A stretch of 64,000 nucleotides of DNA. It comes from Datnioides undecimradiatus. Its lineage: Eukaryota > Chordata > Actinopteri > Lobotiformes > Datnioididae. Each line of letters starts with the position of its first letter. Within the stretch, counting starts at the first letter, position 1. A model generated the notes under the pieces. The model was not told where the DNA came from. It ran no database searches and worked only from the letters and a program-made list of their open reading frames with translations. Shown piece after piece: positions 51,301 to 61,879 of this stretch. A program made the position numbers and the translations under genes. The stretch lies in assembly GCA_008933995.1 (NCBI GenBank), contig WARS01003734.1, positions 1,634,599 to 1,698,598 on the forward strand, in the 5' to 3' direction.

Positions 51301-53046
51301 ATTGATCCAGAGTCAATGTGAGAAGAGCAAGTAGCACTTCACACACTTCAAGCCTCATTAGATTAATTATTTAATACAGACTTCACTGTTTTTTGGAGTT
51401 TTGGTGAGTTGTGAGTCGATCATTTTTGTTGATTTGTGGCCGAATGAAAAATCAATTGAGAGAATTAGAAGAAAATCTAAATTTGGATCATTGTCTCAGC
51501 AGCTGCAGAGTCGGCCGGAGGCATAAAACTGAAAACTGCAGAGGACGATCAGTCACTCACACATTTTAAGGTGCTCTGCAGTATCCTGGATCATGATTCT
51601 TGGAGTGTAATGGTTATTTGTGTTTTAGCAGTTACAGTATAATGGTATTTGTTTTCAAAATTTAGGTTTGTTCATTTGTGAAATTTGGAGTTGAGTGGTA
51701 AAACGCTTACATTTTGATACTTTAACAACAACATTATGTACTTGCAGATGCAAAATCTAGAGATTTGGTGGTCAAATATATCAATATATCAATAGATTAT
51801 GGCTAATTAGCAATAAATAAAAACAAATCTGGAGATGTTTGGCCAAAATTTGGGATTCCAACAACAAAAGTCATGCCAAAATATTATTTTATAAGTAAAT
51901 TAAATCAAGTATTTAAGTATAAGAGACGCCATTTGGTGGCATCATACCGTTATTTCAACCAATTTGTTTTGTTTGTAAGTAATTTAATTGTCATAACTTG
52001 TACTTCTAATGAATATACCTTAATTGTTTTCGGATAAAGACCAAATTAAGAGATTTTTAACAACAGTGTTTTTAAGTAAATGCTCAGATTGCTGCACCAG
52101 ATTTGGGGATAGTATGGGCACAATTGCAAAATAAGGGACTGTATCTTCATTGCTGTAACGTAGCTTTAATAATGTCCTTTTTCTTGAACCATGGAGGAGA
52201 ATCAAGGACAGAAATGAGTTCAGTAAAAACATAAAGTGCTAATAAATAGTTAAAGAGTAAATAACTATGAGTAGATAAACATTATAAATAGAATATCATA
52301 AGATAAGACCCTGCACAGAGCAATGAAAGTCAAAATTACAATAACAAATATGCAGTATGAATCATCAGGTATAGTTCATGTTTGTACTTATAATACCTTT
52401 ATTTGTCTTTTAACCCCTTTTTCTCAACGTTGACTGTGTTTAATTGCCACAAACTGCAGCTATCTGCCCATCTGCACACTGCAATGTAAACCAAAACTCT
52501 TAACTCTTGCACCCGGTCCCAGAAGGCCTGGATCGGCTCTGCAGCTTAATCACAAGTGGCCTCATTCTCCAGAGAGAGACAGACCTCATCTGTTTGAGCG
52601 GAGTGCGAGCAGACTGACACCGACTTTATACAGAGGTCCTGTTCGATTTAACAGGAGAAGAACAAGCAGGCGAGACAGAAAAGTCCTTGTTGTGTCCCGG
52701 AACATCACAGCTCAGGCTGACAGTGTCCTCTTTTGTGTTTCTGACGCCGAGCCACAACCGCTGGACATTTCTGCTCAACAAAGACTCACAGAAAAAAGTC
52801 TCACACTGATCAAAACCAAAGCATGTCAGCCCCTTTTTATTTTTTAACAAATGGAAAAAAGAAAAAAATGGTGCTTAGCTTGAAAGATATGCAGTGTCTC
52901 TCCATTTCCTCTGCGTCCCGAGCCGTGACCCTGCAGGCTCTGGATCATTTTGGACAGTAATGAGATCCAGTAATCCCTTCTGTCTTCATTCACATTTCCA
53001 GTGGCTGGTTGACTGATTCAGTTCTGCAGCTCAGCAGCGTAGCAGC
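48360..53046. other. Spacer between gene C promoter and candidate GAS7 first exon
   Basis: No exon was recognised. A decayed minisatellite-like tract lies at 49905-50222, and a piece resembling the percomorph composite repeat near 50590-50660. The rest is AT-rich. I searched for GAS7 SH3-domain exons and found none, but by-eye searches miss diverged exons. Confidence 0.5.
49905..50222. repeat. Decayed minisatellite-like tract, GGAACATAGGAC units
   Basis: Words of the form 'GGAACATAGGA', 'GGAACTTAGGACCTTGG', 'GAAACACAGGACG', 'GGAACATAGGTTC' and 'GGAACACAAGCCC' recur roughly every 15-25 bp for about 320 bp, all in the same orientation. Units are diverged, so exact copy number is uncertain. Confidence 0.65.
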
Positions 53047-53049
53047 ATG
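53040..53049 (+). promoter_or_regulatory. gas7: Candidate GAS7 short-isoform first exon end (ATG next to donor)
   Basis: AGCAGCATG is followed directly by a consensus donor GTAAGA at 53050. Splicing to the phase-0 acceptor at 57541 would start the protein M-K-P-A. As I recall, a short human GAS7 isoform begins MKPGM, with the initiator alone on its first exon. The exon's start is unknown. ATG next to GTAAG also occurs by chance. Confidence 0.3.
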
Positions 53050-54405
53050 GTAAGAGCTTCTTTTAATTGCCTTACGAGTCACTTACAGAAGGGTTGTGTC
53101 CATATCTAGTAATTACAACCAATATTCCAATAGACTTTGAAATGCAAGAGGAGATGCTAGTTTGCATATTTGCATTTGTAGCAGTAAAAGAGGAGACAGT
53201 CAGGCGTATCCTCCTCTTCTCTGCTTTATTTAATAACTTGTTTTCAAAGAGTCTCACCCCACATGGCTGCAGACGCTATTAGCGAGTGTGTTTTGCTTCC
53301 AGCTTCTTCAGGATCAATCATCTTTGAAAACTCACTTTTCTGCTGCAGAAGCAAAGAACCAACAGCTGGAGATGTGAGCGGTGAGATATGACTCTCCAAA
53401 AATAACCAGACAAGTTAGGAAAGCATTTATTGTTTAATAGAGGCATGACTGTGACGTTTGTTCTGTCAGTCTGTGAGCACTGTGGCTCAGACTGAAGCAT
53501 ATAACACATGATATTCATGGTTCCCAGAAGATAAACAATGACTTTAATGATATTTGTGACCTGCTGGTCTTTCCATAACTCCACCATGAGATTAATATTT
53601 CTAACTAGGAGTAAAATGTCCCAACAATTGGATAGATTGAGATTAAATATGAATATTTGTGGTTCCCAGAGGATAAACCCTGACTTTAATGGCTTCTATG
53701 ATCCCAGGCTTTTCCTCAAGCACAAACATGAGGTTAATATTTGTAATTAGAAGCAAAGTGTCTGAATCATTGGATGAATTGACATGACATTTTTAGATTT
53801 CATGGTTCCCAGAGGATGAATCCTAACTTTAGTGCCCTTATGATCCCCTGGCTAATACTAATAAGTGCCATGTAGGAATATGAGCTTGGGAGTAAAATAT
53901 CTCAACCACTGGATGCTCTGTCATGAAAATTTTAATGGACATTCGTGGTTCTCAGAGGATAACTCCTAACTTTTAGCCACTTATTACCTTTTGGACAGTA
54001 TATCCAAGGAAGTGGATGGTGAGTTCCTTGAACAGGTGTATTTAAACCAGCTAAACATCAGCATGTAACTCTTAGCGAGTTAGCTTAGCAACATTTAGTT
54101 TTAGTTTTAAGGTGCCGAATGCTTCCCTCAGTAGAGTCTCTGCTCATTCACATCCTCACCAAAGCTCTGTCTCCTTTGCAGGAACAAAAGCCAACCTGCC
54201 AGTAGGCACAGTCACGTCCTGCTGCGCGCTTATTTAGCCTCAGAGAAGGAAAAAAGCAGCCTCATTGCCTTTTACGTGACCTCTACTTTATTATTTTTAT
54301 CAGCGTCCTGTGTGACTGTACATCCCTCCACTGGGCTTCCTCTTGTTTTTTATAATTGCTGTTGTTTGAACCTCTCAGCTGCTGCCTCGGGGAACAGCCA
54401 TCAAC

Positions 54406-54436
<31 letters not shown>

Positions 54437-57400
54437 TTGCTATTTTATAATTTGAGGTGGCTCTTGCAGTGTATACATATTCCAAAACAGATATATGATA
54501 ATGGAAAACTGCATTATAATATAAAATAGACCTCTGCAAACTGTTTGAAATGGTATAAGCCTCAGGATAAGGAGCAGAAATGGTGGACAAAAGCGCAAAA
54601 ATGTAAACATCAGGTCTTCTCCTGCACCACCCTAAGAAGGTTCAGGTTCATTAATCTTGTTTTCCAGGTAGAAAGATCTCAACGCTTTCTTTCTTCCCCC
54701 TGTCAAGCCTTGTGAAGAAGCTCGGCAAAGCAGCGAGAGGCATCCTCCCTTCTGCAGGAGTCTGACACAGCCTGTCTTGTTAGTTTCCTCCTATTCAGAG
54801 AGAACCAAGCTAACGCGAGCGGAGAGGAGATCCTGGTTTCAGGGTTACAGTGAGAGCAGAGGCTGGCGGATATCTCACAGATCTGGTTTCCATAAACGCT
54901 CAGACACCAGTGGGTTCTTTGCTTCTCCTCGCCAGAAAACCTGTGAAATGGTGATAAAAGTTTATTTTTAAACCCTGGGATCATTCAGGAACAATGCAGG
55001 AGGTCTTTGATGTCGCCTGCTAAGGAAATTAAGCATCAAAGCTTTTTAAAATATACAGATTACATTAACATTTATATGTAAATTTCTAACAATACAACCT
55101 TCAGTACCTGCCTTTATAATGAACTACTGCTTATTTGAATTTCTCTGCAACCTTGGCAAACAATTGTAGTTGCATACCTGCAACAACAAAAAGCTACAGC
55201 TGTCAACCAACAGTTACTTTCATTATTGACTTATTAATTGTTTAAATTACAATTAAACCATAAGAAAAGAGTTCAAAATGTCTGTTAGATGTTAAAGGAG
55301 CCAGAAGATCAGAAGTTTTGTTTATTCTAATATAGAATTAGTTGCCTCATCGTCATCTGCAACTGGTGAGGCACGAGTAGCAGCAGTAGCATTGAAGCTA
55401 TTTAGACAGCTAGCAAAGAAAGCTGTCTGATGGAGCTTTGGTGGACGTCATCGGTGGTTTCATGGTCTGTGCAATGTTTCACCAATGCGCAGGGTGGAGT
55501 GTGTGGATTCAAATCGGCTTAAAAGCCAGATGCATCTTCTTGGGTTTTAATCTCCTCCAACCAATTCCCAGTGCAACGCTGTTCATAAGAGGTCACCTGA
55601 CTTCCCTCTTTGCTCCCTACAGCCACCAGAGGGCGCCACCTAATGTAAACAAGCTCAAATATGTCTCGTATTAAGCTGTTTGCAGAGACGACCTATAGTC
55701 TGCAGCCATGTTTTTGCGGATGACAGTCTCGACCTTACGTTGCACGGGTCACAGCTAACTGTCGCTTATCTTTTCTGCGCAGTAAACGTCCCCTCAGCTG
55801 AAAAGCTGCAGCACAACACAGACGCTGAGGCTATCTGCTGCTCTCATAGCAAAACTTAAATCAGCAGCAGAGATAGAAAAAGATCCAGCGGGTCCCTTTA
55901 ATGTTGCACATCAGTCGGTTTTATCCACCCACTCTGCTCCGTCGCCCATGTGAGCAGAAACATGATATGACGCCTTTATCACTCAGCTAATAATCTCCCC
56001 ATTTATATATCTGCCCGATCGCGGTCGCCCACCTCCCTTTAGATGTCTGATTGGAGTGCGCCATCCTGAAGTTCAGCCGATCCGGCGGACAGATCCGAGC
56101 AAGGCCACGCACCGCTGCGTCTGAAAATGAACAGCCAAGCCGGCGATCTCTGCAGATTAAAAAATAAATATATAAAAAAGAAAACTGGCTTTTTCCCGTT
56201 GTAAAGCACACTGCAGTCATTTCTGGCCCAGCATACATACAGTGCGTGCAGACTGTATATAATGGTCTGCGGTGGAGGCTCCTGGGGACTGCTGATAAGG
56301 TGGAGCAGGCATTTATCATTATTTATCCATTCGCTGGATCATATTTCACCGTATGAAAAACACCATTATTTGGCAACTGAGAGCTGCTGAAAAGCAAAAT
56401 GGGAATTTGATGATAATGACATCACTTACTGCAGGAGCTGGCATGGCTACTGCATTTACATTTCCTCTATATGCAAGCTTGTGGAAATGTTGTCAGTCCA
56501 CATAAACTCTAATGAAGCGGCGGCGTTACATTATCAGCTCGTTTACTCAATGTTCCCGCACTCAGGATGAATGAAACTCTCACAGGCCTCAGGATCCTCG
56601 ATTGTTAATGTCCACATTATAGAAGAATACAGAAGTTCTTCATTTGTAGCTAAAGCTGCATGTTTACTGCTCTATACTATGTAAAAGTATGCAGGTGTAA
56701 TCATGAAAATGTCCATAAAGAAAGTGAAAGTAAAAATACTTAAAAATAAATTAAAATGCCCCCTGTTTCTGTTTTACTCTTCCATACTGTGTCATCAGCT
56801 GATTGGGAAAAACATTATTTTACTGTTGTTTTTTATAATTTCAGCTCATTTTCAACCTTTTTTGTGGTCGGACTTCATCTGCTGATGAATAAAAATAGTG
56901 AAAACAGTTAAAAAAGTGCGGAGATGAGCCCAAAGTGACGCCTCCACAGATCAAAACTTTAAATTATTGAAAATATATTTTAATTATTACAGTAAATAAA
57001 AGGAAAAGCATCAAGTTTCATCAAATTTTATCAAATGTGTGTTCATAAAATTGACAAAATGATTGTTCTTCTGCTTTAATCCCAATTAATTTTATGCAAA
57101 TTGACAAATTTGTCAGTCGTTTAATTTGTACCTGTCCATTTTCACATCTTCTTGTGAAGGAACAGCATCTCGTTTCTGAAATGGAGAAGTATAAAGCTGC
57201 AAGTAAAGAAAATACCTCAGACGTGTATCTAACTGCAGTTCAGGTCCTTAGTTATCCAACTAAATACAGATTTGTCTGTTGTTTAATTGTTAATTGTAAG
57301 GATTGTATCATATTGCATTGGTTTTATATGTGTTTGTATAATTAAGTAGCTGGAGTCATGAGTCACGCTGGATTTCCTCCTTTGAAATACAAAACAAAAG

Positions 57401-60400
57401 CACATCAATAGCATCGATTTTGGGGCTTTTGTTTGATGTAATATTATTGATTTTAAGACCACATTTTAATAATTAACAATGACATTTTACAGGAAGTAGA
57501 TTCATTTATGTGGTGGTGAAACGTTTGTTTGTTTGCAACAGAAGCCGGCGACCGAGAGCTCTGCCGCACCCAGGGAGGAGACTGACGCCCGACCACTTCC
57601 CCCAGGATGGAGGAGCTACACGTCACCCGAGGGCCTGAGGTACTACGTCAACAGCTCCAGCAAAGGTGAGAGCCACACCTGAGAACATCAGGCAGCCTCA
57701 GCCGGGGATTTGTAGTAACAAGGGGCTGGGTTTGTTCCTTTGAATCAACACGATGGTCAAATGAGGCTGTAAATAGGCCTGAGTGCACCAGAGAGAGTAG
57801 TTACACCTTGTAACTGTGGTGCTATGATCAGTAAGACTTAATATATTTGCTTTCTTTAGCAAATTTCATCGAAAATATACTTTTTTTTTTTAGAAAAATA
57901 AGGAGCAGATTGGTCCAATCCATTCATATGAGGCAGGAAACAAGTCAGAAAGTGTTACGACACAAACTGAAAAGAAAAATAGGAAGAAAAATAAAGTTTG
58001 TGTTGTTCATGTGTCTGTTGCTCCAACACTTCAGTCCAGACTGACATATCTCTACAACCATTAAAAGAATGGCCAAGATAATGTAAAAACATTCATGGCT
58101 CTCAGAGGATGAACCAGCTGACTCTGCTGACCCTCTGAATTGCACTCTGTCGCCACCATGAGGTTAGCATTAAAGTTTTTGGTAAAGCGATTGGATAGTT
58201 TGCCATGAAATTGGCCATGCATGCATGTTCCCCAGAGGATGAACCCTTCATTTTGCTCTTACTGCGATCATCTGATCAAAAGCTTTTCAACTACTTCTGA
58301 CCAAAATCCTACAAAACCAAAAGCGACATTGCCATCAGCCTCAGATCTACTTTCTACTGCTACTCAGGAAATGTTAGCATTAGCATTAGCTTCATTACTG
58401 TGCACACGCTAACACAGCTTAGCGTGGTTCCTTCATCTTGTTGCTGTGCGCATTTAAAATTTAAAACCAACACTATTAAATTCACATTTCTTCACATGAC
58501 TGATGCGTCAGTTGATGAGTCACATTTGCCCTGTCGTTTGTGGGGTGCAAACTCCAAGCTGCTGATGCCCTGAACTGAACTGAGCATCACTTCCTGCTGT
58601 GTTTTTAGTTTGCACATCATGGCATCCAGTCCTCACCGCCTTAACACCGAGAACCATGAGGACTCATTATCATTCCTCCCCATCGTCGAGTCTCTGCGAT
58701 CCATTCGCGTGAACACAGGCCTGCAGATTCGATCCACTTTAATCTGATTATCTTTAAACCAGTATCTCGGCCGGTGATGGAGGTGGAGCGTCTTATTGTC
58801 TGTTTGTTTTCTCTTCTGCTGCCTAACGAAGAGACTGATGAGTTATATTAAAACAGAGGCGGGAAGGCAGCTGACCTGTCGCAAACATCGGCTTTGGTGT
58901 GTGTTTTACACCTCATTTGGGAAGGAATCCAGGGGGATGGGACACGCTCCCATGGGACAGACCGGGGCTGCATCAACAACAACTCTGGCAGCGATTTGGG
59001 CTGTGGCTGCACACACACACACAAAGAGCAACAGAAACACTCAAAAGAAAATCTATTTTTACATTCAGCAGCCATATGGTGCAGCCGTCGCTTTTTATCT
59101 TGTTACAGTTTGTTGTTGTTTGAATAAGAAGCTTCAAAAAGCTGCTGCCGACACTGTGTGTGTGTGTGTGTGTGTCTGTGTGTGTGTGTGTGTGTCTGTG
59201 TGTGAGTGTGTGTGTAGCAGAGATGCCGGTGTGTGTTTCAGTGTTTATTAGAAAGCTGCTTGTTGTTTTTTTTAGTCTGTGTCATTTAATAAAGGAGGCG
59301 CAGGAACGAGGATCAGTTGAAATCCTTCCACTTAATCCCTTTGGAGTTGCAAATGTGACGGCGGGGTTTGAGATGATGATTAGAAAGAGTTTACCAGGAG
59401 GAACTGAGGCATAAAATAATGTGATTGTGTATGATGACAGTTGTTTTAATTTGTTAGCAGTAAGGAGCTTTTAATGTGACAGAAACAAGAAACAATCAGC
59501 TGTACAAACCGATCGTCCCGTTGCACAAAGCAAGTGCCCCAAATCAACATATGTTTTACTTTTTAAGTGATGATGGAGCAGCACAGTGGGAGGAGGTTGG
59601 GGTGGAGACAACAAAGAGTTAAACTTTCCAACAAAGAGTTAAACTTTCCAACTGACAGTCACTGAATCTTCTCTAACTTTCACAAAGTCATTTTTGCCCA
59701 ATGGTTTTTTGTGCTCGACCAAACCTGAACCAGAGCTTTTTAGCTTTTTTATACATGATAGTGTCCCCTAAGTTAAGCCTGAACCATGAAGCTGGAGCGT
59801 CAGAGCTGCAGTTCCCTGAGTGTCCACCAGAGGCTCCAGCAGTGAGTCAGTCCCCATAGACCCCCATGTTAAAATGCAGCAGTAAACATGTTTACAGCCT
59901 GGTACAAACAACGGTTTGGTCTCTGCAGCTAGTTTCCCCGTCCATACCTTAAATGACCTGTGGAGTTCCCCAGGGCTCCATGTTTGGGCTTCTTCTGTTC
60001 AACCCATAGCCTGGATAAAACATGGGCAGGGCCACCTTGACGTCACTCAGAGGTTTCTAAAGTGAAGCTCAGTGTGTGGTGGAGCTGGACATCAGCCATC
60101 TTGGCAGCCTGTGACATCACCTAGCTCCTGGCTAATCAAAAAATGGTCAAAGAGGAGTCACATGGGTGGCGGTGAGTCAGGGCAGACAGCTGGCAGATAG
60201 CTGTCAGTCAAAGAAGCCCCGCCCCTTCATCCTGCATAACTTCAGGTGTTAATCTGATTTAAAGGAGTGAGTTCTATATAAATTCAGCCCGTACAGTCGT
60301 CATGAACGGGGAAACTAGCTGCAGAGACCAAACTGTTGTTTGTACCAGGCTGTAAACATGTTTACTGCTGCATTTTAACATGGGGGTCTATGGGGACTGA

Positions 60401-61879
60401 CTCGCTGCTGGAGCCTCTGGTGGACGCTCAGGGAACTGCTCTATATCGCCATAGTTGTGCAGATGACACACAGATTTAGGTTTACATCTGTCTGTCTATC
60501 TTTCTATGTGTGATCCCAGACAAATACTGAGTAGGTGCATCAAAAAAATCAAAGATATGCCACAGTTTTCTAAAATTAATAGAAAAAACTGATGAGATGA
60601 AAGAGAAATGGCTGTTTTTAGGCCCACAGGAGAAAAACCTTCAGCTGCTCACATTAAAATCCATAAACCAGCCCAGATCTCCTGAGGAATCTAATAGAAG
60701 GACTAAATATTTACTAAAATTGATTGACCTAGATGAACGTCACAGTTATATTTATCAACTGTTAATTAAAATGTGCACATAACTACATGATTCTTGACTT
60801 TCTCCTTTCCATTCATGCACATTTGTGCTTTGAGTGCTTGAGCCATCATCGAAACAGCACTGATATTATAGAGGAAGCCGCTCGTCACAGAGTGATTCAG
60901 ATTCACCTGCAGCTGTTGCAGCGTGAAGGACTTCCTGCTCTGCTAGGTGGAATGATTCGTCGTTACCAGAGATAGACAGATAAAATACAACCAAAGAGCG
61001 GTTTGGAGAAGGACGGGACTCTTCCCATTTTATTTTAAATAGAGTTTATCTTTCCTTTCCTGAAGTTTCCTGAAGTTTTAGACTCCACTTAAATTATATT
61101 TTAAAGAGTTTGAGGAAGAGTTTACGACTTCTTGTACTTACATTGGACTGAAAATACACATAAAGAAATAAAAAAACACAATAAAAAGACAGAATATCCT
61201 GAATGTAGCACGGGGATTATCATCCTGTGGGGACCATAAAAGTGCACGGCAGAAAATCGCCCGGTTAGCTGCAAAAATTTTGATGCAAATGTGACTTTTT
61301 GACTTAAGAGTGAATTTATAAAACGCTTTACAGTGCCTTAAATGGAAAAGGTTTATCCTCTGAGGAACGTGAATGTGCTCAGTCCGTTTCCTGGCAGTAA
61401 ATTTTGATATTTCCTGCAGCTTTTTTCACTTTTTTATCAACGCCATCAACAGTTTCAGGTGTTTTACAGAAAAAACAGCTGTTTATTTATTTTCTGCTAT
61501 GTTTACTTTAATGCACCAAAGACAAATTCCTAATGTGTGGAACCTACTGATAATGAACTGATAATTAAACTGATTCTGATTGGTTAAAGGATCTAAATAC
61601 AGGTGCAGGTTTGCAAAAGGTGAACGAATACTCGTGTTTTAGTGTTTCTGCAACACGTATCAGAGCAATGGCAGCACCTTGTTCTGAAAATGTAAATTAC
61701 ATGTGCACATTACATTAAATTCCTGTAAAGGAGCTGATGTTTTGCTGAATCGCACCACATTATTTCCTTTTCTCTCTCTTCCTGTTCCTGTGTCGTTGCA
61801 GAGACAACATGGCGACGTCCCTCCTCGTCGGCCGAGGCCCCACAGAGACCGCTGGCACGGCACAGCTCCTCACCATATG
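53049..61879 (+). CDS. gas7: GAS7-like gene, 5' part: WW domain exons (continues beyond window)
   Basis: Exons 57542-57665 and 61802-61879 join across a phase-1 intron to give a canonical WW domain: LPPGWRSYTSPEGLRYYVN, then SSSKETTWRRPSSS. Both signature tryptophans, the central aromatic pair YY, the Asn and the closing Pro are present. The human GAS7 WW domain (LPPGWQSYLSPQGRRYYVN, ETTWERPSSS) shares this register and the following PSSS. The first exon starts with Lys-Pro, as in GAS7 after its SH3 segment. GAS7 is an F-BAR adaptor that binds membranes and actin and acts in neurite outgrowth. Its coiled-coil F-BAR exons would lie past 64000. The neighbouring MYH cluster supports the call, as in human 17p13.1. 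The start at 53049 is a candidate only. No SH3 exons were seen. Confidence 0.75.
53519..54010. repeat. Tandem array of a 142-143-bp unit
   Basis: Starts of the word GGTTCCCAGAGGAT (or close variants) fall at 53519, 53661, 53804 and 53947, a regular spacing of 142-143 bp. Each unit goes on with 'AACCCTGACTTTAATGGC', 'ATGATCCC', 'AACATGAGGTTAATATTTG' and 'ATTGGATGAATTGACATGA' in order. Three full units and a partial fourth are present, diverged from each other. The same unit recurs at 58085-58260. At the right the array passes into 'CTAAACATCAGCATGTAACT', joining the AGCATGCTAACA family at 54040-54110. Confidence 0.75.
54411..54436. repeat. (CA)13 microsatellite
   Basis: A pure CA dinucleotide run, in the putative first GAS7 intron. 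Confidence 0.9.
54440..57541 (+). other. Putative GAS7 intron, no exon recognised
   Basis: AT-rich DNA. Around 55600-55640 'CAGCCACCAGAGGGCGCCAC' looks like the end of a dispersed repeat. No SH3-type exon, RNA gene or open frame of interest was recognised. Confidence 0.45.
57542..57665 (+). CDS. gas7: GAS7 exon with most of the WW domain
   Basis: Acceptor TTTGCAACAG and donor AAAG|GTGAGA flank 124 bp. It reads KPATESSAAPREETDARPLP, then PGWRSYTSPEGLRYYVNSSS, then K plus one base. The acidic linker before LPPGW differs from the human one, while the WW core is strongly alike. Confidence 0.8.
58085..58420 (+). repeat. Composite percomorph dispersed repeat in GAS7 intron
   Basis: Two 'CAGAGGATGAACC' words at about 58101 and 58233 show the same 130-140-bp unit as the array at 53519. 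It is followed by 'TTGCCATCAGCCTCAG' and 'GAAATGTTAGCATTAGC', the AGCATGCTAACA-type part. This copy shows both parts in one element. Confidence 0.65.
59155..59215. repeat. (TG)n microsatellite, interrupted
   Basis: About 60 bp of TG dinucleotides with a few CTG and AG interruptions. Open frames through it (CVCVCV) are artefacts. Confidence 0.9.
59611..59651. repeat. 20-bp direct tandem duplication
   Basis: ACAAAGAGTTAAACTTTCCA occurs twice back to back. Confidence 0.85.
59735..59945 (-). mobile_element. Non-autonomous repeat copy, left arm of an inverted pair
   Basis: From about 59804 it reads 'CAGTTCCCTGAGTGTCCACC', 'AGAGGCTCCAGCAGTGAGTC', 'CCCCATGTTAAAATGCAGCA', 'GTAAACATGTTTACAGCCTG', 'GGTCTCTGCAGCTAGTTTCC'. 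The segment 60299-60441 is its near-exact reverse complement over about 140 bp. The sequence before 59804 may be more of the same element. It has no coding capacity. Confidence 0.7.
59946..60780 (+). mobile_element. LINE reverse transcriptase remnant split by another repeat
   Basis: At 59956-60003 the plus strand reads CGVPQGSMFGLLLFN, a LINE reverse transcriptase block. At about 60449-60475 it reads RHSCADDTQI, the catalytic ADD box with its usual flanks. From about 60597 comes KEKWLFLGPQEK, resembling the 'KTE-LLFGP' block that follows in L2-like elements. These parts are in the right order, but 60007-60441 between the first two is a different repeat. In-frame stops show it is a relic. The family is probably L2-like or a relative. 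Confidence 0.6.
60007..60441 (+). mobile_element. Non-autonomous repeat inserted in the LINE remnant
   Basis: It begins near 'ATAGCCTGGATAAAACATGG', contains 'GACATCAGCCATCTTGGCAG', 'ATCACCTAGCTCCTGGCTAA' and 'AAGCCCCGCCCCTTCATCCT', and ends near 'GGACGCTCAGGGAACTG'. Its last 140 bp are inverted relative to 59804-59945. The LINE reading resumes directly after it, so it was inserted after the LINE. Confidence 0.6.
61802..61879 (+). CDS. gas7: GAS7 exon completing the WW domain
   Basis: Acceptor CGTTGCAG and donor ATATG|GTAAAA flank 78 bp. With one base from the previous exon it reads ETTWRRPSSSAEAPQRPLAR, then HSSSPY plus one base. ETTW-RPSSS is the end of the GAS7 WW domain and start of its Ser/Pro-rich linker. 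The intron phase agrees on both sides. Confidence 0.8.

Noticed and set aside
58796-59414. Frames through the TG microsatellite
   Set aside because: The CVCVCV run is repeat translation, with no domain on either side.
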